Below are positions 12,327 to 17,458 of a DNA stretch of 17,458 nucleotides, one piece after another. The notes under the pieces were generated by a model. It made no database searches and had not been told where the DNA came from. It saw nothing but the letters and a program-made list of their open reading frames with translations. Numbering within the stretch: the first letter of the stretch is position 1; each line of letters opens with the position of its first letter. Both the position numbers and the translations under genes were made by a program. This DNA is from UBA12158 sp035562735 (GTDB lineage: Bacteria; Patescibacteriota; Microgenomatia; UBA12405): NCBI GenBank assembly GCA_035562735.1, contig DATMWB010000040.1:1-17458 (forward strand). The letters run 5' to 3'.

Positions 12327-12962
12327 TTAGCGGATTTCGATTTTGGCAGTTTTTTGCAATTCCTTAAACCAAACATCAATAGCATCATTTTTGGCTTCAG
12401 AAATCAATTGAGTCTTGGCCAAAGTTTGAAGTTGTTCTTTGCTATAAGTGGTGGGAAGCAAAGCTTTGTTTTCGGTTAGGTAAGCATCAATTTGGGCTTG
12501 AGTAATATCGAGCATGGGGTTGGCCATTTTTTCGACTAACTTTTGAATACGAATTTGATCTTCGAGATCTGTTCTAGTTAAGCCTTCAGCAATGAGAGCT
12601 CCCTCAAGAGTTTGACCCTGAGATTTGATTTGTGCCTCAACGCTGGCAATTTCTGATTCGATTTCACTTTTCTCAATGACGACACCCTTTTTGGCGGCTT
12701 CTTGAAAGACAAGTTCCTCATTGGCCATTTGTTTAATTGTTTGCTTTTTGTCAATTTTTTCAAGATTCTGCCAATAGGTAAATCTGGAAATTGGTTTTCC
12801 ATTTACTGTGGCGACGACTCCAAAACGATAATATGCATAAACTGCAGCAATAACTAAAATTATCCCAACTATGGGTAAAAATTTACAACATTTATGTGTT
12901 GTTTGACAACAAGTTGTGTCAACTTCGGGAGGGGTTGAAAGCTTCTCTTTGATTTTTTTCAT
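12327..12962 (-). CDS. SurA_N/PrsA-type membrane-anchored chaperone without PPIase domain
   Basis: A 211-residue protein with one membrane helix (about residues 29-48, LPIVGIILVIAAVYAYYRFG), so the rest should be outside the membrane. The exported part begins VVATVNGKPISRFTYWQNL and continues with helices containing MANEELVFQEAAKKGVVIEKSEIESEIASVEAQ, which is the N-terminal chaperone domain of SurA, PrsA and trigger-factor-like foldases. The parvulin isomerase domain that normally follows is absent; the protein ends with more helices (AKTQLISEAKNDAIDVWFKELQKTAKIEI) that close the chaperone fold. It probably helps fold secreted proteins. The cytoplasmic N-terminus holds an unusual CCQTTHKCC cluster (Cys18, 19, 25, 26, His23), which could bind a metal. 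It diverges from the two-component operon, and an extended -10 sits six bases before its start. Confidence 0.8.
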   Translation of the reverse strand: MKKIKEKLSTPPEVDTTCCQTTHKCCKFLPIVGIILVIAAVYAYYRFGVVATVNGKPISRFTYWQNLEKIDKKQTIKQMANEELVFQEAAKKGVVIEKSEIESEIASVEAQIKSQGQTLEGALIAEGLTRTDLEDQIRIQKLVEKMANPMLDITQAQIDAYLTENKALLPTTYSKEQLQTLAKTQLISEAKNDAIDVWFKELQKTAKIEIR

Positions 12963-12968
12963 GAAAAC

Positions 12969-12977
12969 AGTATAACA
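12969..12977 (-). promoter_or_regulatory. Extended -10 promoter, leaderless start of the SurA_N-type gene
   Basis: On the minus strand TGT-TATACT ends six bases before the ATG at 12962. The direct repeats at 13001-13019 lie just upstream of its weak -35 region, so the divergent response regulator might act on this promoter too. Confidence 0.6.
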
Positions 12978-13000
12978 CTAGAAAATTGGAAAACAAAAGC

Positions 13001-13019
13001 ATTCAGCTAAGATTCAGCT
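13001..13019. promoter_or_regulatory. Direct repeat ATTCAGCT x2, candidate response-regulator binding site
   Basis: ATTCAGCT at 13001-13008 and again at 13012-13019, a period of 11 bases or about one helical turn. OmpR/PhoB-type regulators bind such tandem repeats as head-to-tail dimers. The pair covers the -35 region of the TATAAT at 13027, the position for activation by such a regulator. Confidence 0.6.
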
Positions 13020-13026
13020 TTACATC

Positions 13027-13032
13027 TATAAT
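13027..13032 (+). promoter_or_regulatory. -10 element of the two-component/efflux operon
   Basis: A perfect TATAAT ends eight bases before the ATG at 13041, so transcription should begin one or two bases before the start codon. The -35 region has no TTGACA but carries the direct repeats, which fits activator dependence. Confidence 0.6.
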
Positions 13033-13040
13033 ATATACAT

Positions 13041-13715
13041 ATGAAAATACTGTTGGTTGAAGATGAACATAGAATTGCTCAATCTATTAAAAAAGGACTT
13101 GAACAAGAGAGATTTGCTGTTGACGTAGCCTTTGATGGGATAGAGGGTTACGACTTGGCAATTGACGAGGAGTATGACTTGATTATTCTTGATTTGATGT
13201 TACCTGGAATGAATGGCATGGAGATATGTACGAAACTTAGACAAAACAAAAAACAAACCCCGATTTTAATTTTGACTGCACGAGGACAATTGGAAGACAA
13301 GGTGGAAGGATTGAATAAGGGTGCGGATGACTATCTGACCAAACCATTTGCCTTCGAAGAATTGTTGGCTAGAATTAGGGCTCTGGTTAGACGACCAAAA
13401 AGTATTGATGAAAGTATTTTAATAGTTGATGAATTAAGTTTAAACACAAATACTTTTGAAGTATTTAGAAATAAAAAAGAGATAAAACTATCTAGTAAAG
13501 AATATGCTCTCTTGGAATTTTTAATGCGTCACCCAAGACAAATATTAAGTAAAGAGCAGATTATGAATCACGTATGGAGTTATGAAACCGACATTCTGCC
13601 AAATACCATCGAGGTATACATAAGAAATTTAAGGAATAAAATTGATAAGGAATATTCTTATCCTTTGATCCAAACAATAAGGGGTTTTGGTTATAAAATA
13701 GGTAAAAATGTTTAA
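13041..13715 (+). CDS. OmpR/PhoB-family response regulator
   Basis: A 224-residue two-domain regulator. The receiver domain (residues 1-115) has the acidic pocket VEDE, phospho-acceptor Asp51 in ILDLMLPGMNG, Thr79 in ILTARG and Lys101 in YLTKPF. The C-terminal winged helix (about 127-222) shows LSSKEYALLEFLMRHPRQILSKEQIMNHVW and the recognition-helix segment NTIEVYIRNLRNKI, ending with TIRGFGYKI. It is the first gene of a five-gene operon with its kinase and an export system. The direct repeats at 13001-13019 make autoregulation likely. Nothing conserved is missing. The start is supported by the TATAAT eight bases upstream, and the end overlaps the kinase gene by eight bases. Confidence 0.95.
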   Translation: MKILLVEDEHRIAQSIKKGLEQERFAVDVAFDGIEGYDLAIDEEYDLIILDLMLPGMNGMEICTKLRQNKKQTPILILTARGQLEDKVEGLNKGADDYLTKPFAFEELLARIRALVRRPKSIDESILIVDELSLNTNTFEVFRNKKEIKLSSKEYALLEFLMRHPRQILSKEQIMNHVWSYETDILPNTIEVYIRNLRNKIDKEYSYPLIQTIRGFGYKIGKNV

Positions 13716-14727
13716 AGAAGCAAGATTGAAACTAACAGTTTGGTACCTACTTATTATTATGGTAATAAGTCTATCCTTTAGTGGAATAATTTTTGGCATG
13801 GTATGCACTGAGATGGAAAGATTCTCCCGATCTCCAAGATTTGTGATAGAAAATCGTCAAAGCATAATGGAGAGAGAAGAACTTTTGAGAGAGAGCAAAA
13901 AGAGATTGTTTATCTTTTTGGCAGAAATAAATGGAGTGATATTGATTATTTCTGGTTCTCTGGGATATTTTTTGGCAGGGAAAACTTTGTCCCCAATTCA
14001 AAAAATGCTTGAGGAGCAAAAGAGATTTGTTAGCGATGCTTCTCATGAGCTTAGAACTCCTTTGACAGCTTTAAAATCAATGTTTGAAGTTGGGCTTAGG
14101 GATAAAAAGATGAATCTCAAAGAAGCAAGAATGCTTATAGGTGATGGAATTGAAGAGACTGATAAACTAAAAAAATTGTCTGATTCACTTTTGGAATTGG
14201 CCAGAGAAAATACCAACGGTCAAAAAATGTTGGTTGAAAAAGTATCAACATTTGCAATTACAGATGAGGCAATAAAAAATGTCAGTATCAAAGCAAAAAA
14301 TAAAAAAATTAAAATTGTTAATAAAGTTAGACCATTTTTTGTACTGGGAAATAAGGATAAATTGACGGAACTATTGGTAATACTTCTTGATAATGCCTTA
14401 AAATACAGTCCCAATAACAGTCTGGTAAAAATTAGTACTAAAAAAAGTAAAGGTCAGATAATAATAAAAGTAAAAGATCAGGGACAAGGAATTGAGAAAA
14501 AGGATATACCATATATTTTTGAGAGATTTTATAGAGCAGATAGTGCAAGAGGTCGAATTGATGAGGGAGGGTACGGACTGGGACTAGCTATAGCAAAAAA
14601 GATTATTGACGAACATAATGGAAAAATCTCTGTAAAAAGCGTGGTTGACCAAGGAAGTGAATTTAAAATATATCTACCTTCAGTTAGTTTTCAAAAACAA
14701 AAAATAAACTCAGACCATGAAATTTAA
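13708..14727 (+). CDS. Sensor histidine kinase with very short extracytoplasmic loop
   Basis: A 339-residue membrane kinase that phosphorylates the regulator encoded just upstream. Two membrane helices (about residues 12-32 and 69-90) enclose only about 37 residues, which is too short for a usual folded sensor domain. The DHp domain has FVSDASHELRTPLTAL with His113. The ATPase domain shows the N box LLDNALKYSP (Asn229), the G1 box KDQGQGI (257-262), the F box FERFYRAD and the G2 box GYGLGLAIA (289-297). I see no clear HAMP or PAS domain. Kinases with minimal loops often sense through an associated ABC transporter, which is encoded in the same operon here. It overlaps the regulator gene by eight bases and the adaptor gene by 11, with no strong ribosome-binding site, so translation is probably coupled. 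Confidence 0.92.
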   Translation: MFKEARLKLTVWYLLIIMVISLSFSGIIFGMVCTEMERFSRSPRFVIENRQSIMEREELLRESKKRLFIFLAEINGVILIISGSLGYFLAGKTLSPIQKMLEEQKRFVSDASHELRTPLTALKSMFEVGLRDKKMNLKEARMLIGDGIEETDKLKKLSDSLLELARENTNGQKMLVEKVSTFAITDEAIKNVSIKAKNKKIKIVNKVRPFFVLGNKDKLTELLVILLDNALKYSPNNSLVKISTKKSKGQIIIKVKDQGQGIEKKDIPYIFERFYRADSARGRIDEGGYGLGLAIAKKIIDEHNGKISVKSVVDQGSEFKIYLPSVSFQKQKINSDHEI

Positions 14728-16063
14728 TAAAAAGATTAAAATTGCCATTATTTCGGTTATTGTATTAGTTTTAGGATATTTTATTTTTACAAAAATAGTA
14801 TCGACACAAAGCAGCAAAACTCAATATAAAACTAGTGTGGCTGAAAAAGGTTCACTAATTACGACTATTTCGGCATCAGGAACCATTACCTCAGGGAGTA
14901 CTACTTACATTACTACTGGTGTAATAGGTACTGTTAATAAAGTATATGTCAAAAACGGAGACACTGTTAAGAAAGGACAAAAACTGGCAGAAATAAGCTT
15001 GGATGACAAAGCATCTGAAACTCAGACAACTGCTTATAGTAATTATTTGAATGCCTTAGAAAATGTTAAAACAGCTCAAGCAAGTAGAACCGCAGCTGAT
15101 GTAAAAATGTGGGAAGACAGGCAAGCAGTTCTTGATGCGCAGGAAGAATATGACAATATGAAATCTGGGGGTTGGAATCCAGACACAAGGGCTGAATATA
15201 CTTATAATGAGAAAGCCATTGTAGAAAAAAGACTTCAACTGGCAAAAGAAAATTTTTCCGCTGACGAAATGAAATATAACAATTCAGCAGTTGATATATC
15301 TTTGGCAAAAGCAAAGCTAGAAGCAGCCCTTCGAAGTTACCAACAAGTTTCTTCAACAATTGTGGCACCTGTTAGTGGAGTGTTGAGTAATTTAACTTTG
15401 GCTGAAGGGGTAGTAATTTCTGATAGTAGTACATCAAATATAACGGTAAGTACGGGAACTGATTCAACTACAAACTCACAATCAGTCACCGCCCAAAAAG
15501 TTGGAGCAATAAAAGATCCAAAAGGACAATACCAAGCAACCTTGACCCTGACAGAAGTTGATGTCACAAAAATAAAGTCAGGTCAAAAAGTGACTCTAAC
15601 TATGGATGCTTTCCCAGATAATACATTTACGGGAACAGTGTTGGCAGTCAATACAAGTGGTAGTGTAAATTCAAATGTAACTTCATACACTGTTTCGGTA
15701 TTACTTGATCAAACTGATCTGGATATTTATACAAATATGGTAGTTTCGGCATCAATTATAATCTCAGCAAAAAGTGATGTCATTATGGTGCCATCAACGG
15801 CTGTTAAAACTAGCAATGGAACTACAACAGTCTCGATATTAAAAGATAAAGTAGCAACAGTAGTAACTGTCGAAATAGGAGATACGAATGACACTCAGAC
15901 AGAAATAAAGTCAGGAATTAATGAAGGTGATGTTGTAATTACTTCAACGATAAATGGCTCAAGCACAACAAAAACAACTACTAAAACTAGCACTTCAACT
16001 TCTGGATCTCTTTTTGGTGGAGTCGGCGGTGGAATGATGGGTGGAGGAATCCCACGGGATTAA
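14717..16063 (+). CDS. HlyD/MacA-like membrane-fusion adaptor of an ABC exporter
   Basis: A 448-residue periplasmic-type adaptor with one N-terminal membrane helix (about residues 8-26). The barrel-sandwich (lipoyl-like) half is SGTITSGSTTYITTGVIGTVNKVYVKNGDTVKKGQKLAEI; a long coiled-coil hairpin (about residues 95-215) follows; the second lipoyl half is TIVAPVSGVLSNLTLAEGVVI. The beta-barrel domain is around LTLTEVDVTKIKSGQKVTLTMDAFPDNTFTGTV and the membrane-proximal domain around VMVPSTAVKTSNGTTTVSIL. With the ATPase and permease genes downstream this is the MacA-like part of a tripartite-style exporter; in a monoderm cell it would work without an outer-membrane channel. The end is a low-complexity Thr/Ser stretch and a Gly/Met-rich tail (GGVGGGMMGGG), of unknown use. 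Confidence 0.9.
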   Translation: MKFNKKIKIAIISVIVLVLGYFIFTKIVSTQSSKTQYKTSVAEKGSLITTISASGTITSGSTTYITTGVIGTVNKVYVKNGDTVKKGQKLAEISLDDKASETQTTAYSNYLNALENVKTAQASRTAADVKMWEDRQAVLDAQEEYDNMKSGGWNPDTRAEYTYNEKAIVEKRLQLAKENFSADEMKYNNSAVDISLAKAKLEAALRSYQQVSSTIVAPVSGVLSNLTLAEGVVISDSSTSNITVSTGTDSTTNSQSVTAQKVGAIKDPKGQYQATLTLTEVDVTKIKSGQKVTLTMDAFPDNTFTGTVLAVNTSGSVNSNVTSYTVSVLLDQTDLDIYTNMVVSASIIISAKSDVIMVPSTAVKTSNGTTTVSILKDKVATVVTVEIGDTNDTQTEIKSGINEGDVVITSTINGSSTTKTTTKTSTSTSGSLFGGVGGGMMGGGIPRD

Positions 16064-16067
16064 AAAA

Positions 16068-16793
16068 ATGAACGATACGATAATCAAAGTCACTCATTTA
16101 TCAAAGATTTATAAAACAGAAATGCTGGAAACAGTGGCTCTTGATGATGTTTCTTTTGAGATAAAAAGGGGTGAATTTGTGGCTATTATGGGACCTAGTG
16201 GCTCTGGAAAATCAACCTTAATGCATATTTTGGGGGCACTTGATAAACCCACAAAAGGAACATATATTTTGGATGGAGAAAATGTGGAAAAGCTTGATGA
16301 TGATGAGTTGTCTGACATTCGTAACCGAAAAATTGGCTTTATTTTTCAAGCATTTAACCTTTTACCTAGAACTACAACTCTTAAAAATGTAATGTTGCCA
16401 ATGTCATATGGGAAAGTTCCTAAAGAAAATAGAGTAGAAATTGCTGAAAAATATTTGAGAATGGTTGGTCTTGAGGATCGAATGCATCATACAAGTAATC
16501 AAATTTCGGGTGGTCAACAGCAAAGAGTGGCCATAGCCAGATCACTGGTCATGAATCCAGCGCTAATAATGGCCGATGAGCCAACAGGGAATATTGCCAC
16601 AACTCAGGCAGAAGAAATTATGGCCATTTTTCAAAAATTGAATGATGAAGGTAGAACCATTGTAATGATTACCCATGAACAGGATATAGCCGAGCATGCA
16701 AAAAGGATAATTTTAATTAGAGATGGAAAAATAGTTAGTGATCTGACAAACAAGGCTAGAAGAATCATTAAATCTAAGGAGAAAAATTTATGA
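16068..16793 (+). CDS. MacB/LolD-type ABC transporter ATPase
   Basis: A 241-residue nucleotide-binding subunit that powers the exporter. Walker A is GPSGSGKST (42-50), the Q loop is FIFQAFNLLP (Gln94), the signature is ISGGQQQRVAIARSL (from 146), Walker B is ALIMADEP (165-172) and the H loop is MITHEQD (His203). It belongs to the MacB/LolD/SalX group. The D loop is unusual: after EPTGN the sequence is IATTQ instead of the common LDS, so the usual D-loop aspartate is missing. The start is the ATG at 16068, four bases after the adaptor stop; an in-frame GTG at 16041 would add nine residues inside the adaptor gene. The UGA stop overlaps the permease ATG (ATGA). Confidence 0.93.
   Translation: MNDTIIKVTHLSKIYKTEMLETVALDDVSFEIKRGEFVAIMGPSGSGKSTLMHILGALDKPTKGTYILDGENVEKLDDDELSDIRNRKIGFIFQAFNLLPRTTTLKNVMLPMSYGKVPKENRVEIAEKYLRMVGLEDRMHHTSNQISGGQQQRVAIARSLVMNPALIMADEPTGNIATTQAEEIMAIFQKLNDEGRTIVMITHEQDIAEHAKRIILIRDGKIVSDLTNKARRIIKSKEKNL
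16776..16781 (+). promoter_or_regulatory. Shine-Dalgarno sequence of the MacB-like permease gene
   Basis: AAGGAG, eight bases before the ATG at 16790, inside the end of the ATPase gene. This internal operon gene uses a normal ribosome-binding site, unlike the first genes of most units here. Confidence 0.75.
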
Positions 16794-17458
16794 CGGAATT
16801 ATGGGAACAAGTAATCGAAAGCGTGGTGATGCTAAAGCTTAATAAAATGAGGACTGGACTAGCAATGCTGGGAATTATAATTGGGATTGGTTCGGTTATT
16901 GCTCTGATGTCAATCGGACAATCAACTCAAAAGGCAGTCCAAAATCGGATACAGTCTTTAGGTTCAAATTTGTTGACTATCTCCCCTTCTTCGCAAAGAA
17001 GTGGGACTGTGAGAGGGGCAGCAAACGTAACAACTCTAACCTTAAAAGATGCCGAAGCGATACTAAGCTCTGCAGAGGTAACAACGGTTAAATATGTTTC
17101 ACCTGAGTACTCAGGTAGATTTCATATTGTCACTGTAGAAAACAACACAAATACCTCTGTAATTGGGGTAAAAAGTATTTATTTAGATGTTCACAATCTA
17201 AGTATTGCTTCGGGTTCTTTTATCACTGATTCTCAGGTTTTATCGATGGCAAAGGTGGCAGTATTGGGACCAACAGTGGTTGAAGACTTGTTTGGTGATG
17301 CTTCGTACGATGCAATCGGAGAAACTATTAGAATAGGAAGTCAAAATTTTACAATTATAGGAATAACAGTGTCAAAGGGTGGATCTGGAATGGGAAATCA
17401 AGATAGTCAAGTATATATACCCCTAAGTACAGCTCAAAAGCAGTTGTTTGGAGTTAAT
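16790..17458 (+). CDS. MacB-like ABC permease, N-terminal part (3' end outside window)
   Basis: The reading frame stays open from the ATG at 16790 to the end of the window, giving 223 residues of an FtsX/MacB-type permease. It begins MTELWEQVIESVVMLKLNKMRTGLAMLGIIIGIGSVIALMSIGQS, an amphipathic start and the first membrane helix with the typical K-x-R-T-x-L-x-x-L-G-I-x-I-G motif. The extracytoplasmic MacB core follows, with SLGSNLLTISP, the middle VSPEYSGRFH and VAVLGPTVVEDLFGD, and the closing FTIIGITVSKGGSGMGNQDSQVYIPLSTAQKQLFG. The C-terminal FtsX domain with the other three helices should lie downstream. The start is supported by AAGGAG and the ATGA overlap with the ATPase gene. It completes the regulator-kinase-adaptor-ATPase-permease operon, probably exporting peptides or amphipathic compounds or sensing envelope stress. 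Confidence 0.92.
   Translation, partial: MTELWEQVIESVVMLKLNKMRTGLAMLGIIIGIGSVIALMSIGQSTQKAVQNRIQSLGSNLLTISPSSQRSGTVRGAANVTTLTLKDAEAILSSAEVTTVKYVSPEYSGRFHIVTVENNTNTSVIGVKSIYLDVHNLSIASGSFITDSQVLSMAKVAVLGPTVVEDLFGDASYDAIGETIRIGSQNFTIIGITVSKGGSGMGNQDSQVYIPLSTAQKQLFGVN

Noticed and set aside
16041..16067. GTG at 16041 as start of the ABC ATPase
   Set aside because: It adds nine residues unlike the family and lies inside the adaptor gene; the ATG at 16068 follows the adaptor stop by four bases and fits the homology.
1..17458. CRISPR arrays, tRNA or rRNA genes, insertion sequences, prophage or attachment sites
   Set aside because: I saw no spaced long repeats, no RNA cloverleaf, no transposase or integrase and no terminal repeats; nearly every base is in or beside a recognisable protein gene.

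Overview
The window is about 17.5 kb of AT-rich, very gene-dense bacterial DNA. It holds 21 protein genes (the first cut at its 5' end, the last at its 3' end), no rRNA or tRNA that I can see, and no gene-free stretch longer than about 100 bases. UGA is used as a normal stop (4787-4789, 16791-16793), so the code is the standard bacterial one. Trimmed versions of universal enzymes, tiny intergenic spaces, a monoderm-style MacA/MacB-like pump and many small membrane proteins suggest a Candidate Phyla Radiation (Patescibacteria) genome, perhaps of the Microgenomates type. That placement is an inference from style, not a phylogenetic result.

Layout. 1-2769: the end of a GlmS-like sugar isomerase, a DEDDy 3'-5' exonuclease, an unknown 271-residue protein and a PD-(D/E)XK nuclease with a probable Fe-S cluster. 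2844-4789: an RsuA/RluB-type pseudouridine synthase, a small heat-shock protein and a patatin-like lipase; the last two diverge from a promoter region with CIRCE-like HrcA half-sites. 4778-8153: a PMT/ArnT-like membrane glycosyltransferase, a DUF4349 membrane protein and a TetA-like MFS exporter. 8121-9978: a 49-residue DUF3096 membrane protein diverging from RarA, followed by a guanine/cytidine-type deaminase. 9979-12276: a membrane-anchored TPR protein, an alkyltransferase-like protein fused to a GIY-YIG nuclease, a small membrane protein and an AlkD-family DNA glycosylase, which together look like an alkylation-repair neighbourhood. 12327-17458: a SurA_N-type membrane protein, then an operon of OmpR-type response regulator, histidine kinase, HlyD/MacA-like adaptor, ABC ATPase and MacB-like permease.

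Two organising features stand out. First, most transcription units begin with a -10 element, often extended (TGn), placed 5-8 bases before the start codon, so the transcript should start at or next to the AUG (leaderless mRNA). Clear Shine-Dalgarno sequences appear only at the Hsp20 gene and at the MacB-like gene inside the operon. This rule revises several start codons (2769, 6065, 8270, 10613). Second, genes alternate strand almost one by one; convergent neighbours overlap at their stop codons and divergent neighbours share compact promoter regions, several of which carry operator-like palindromes.

The most novel items are the ATL/GIY-YIG fusion beside AlkD, the leaderless promoter architecture, and the dyads built into shared divergent promoters. 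The 3' operon looks like a self-regulated envelope-stress or drug-export module: direct repeats in front of the regulator gene fit autoregulation, and the kinase has almost no extracytoplasmic sensor.
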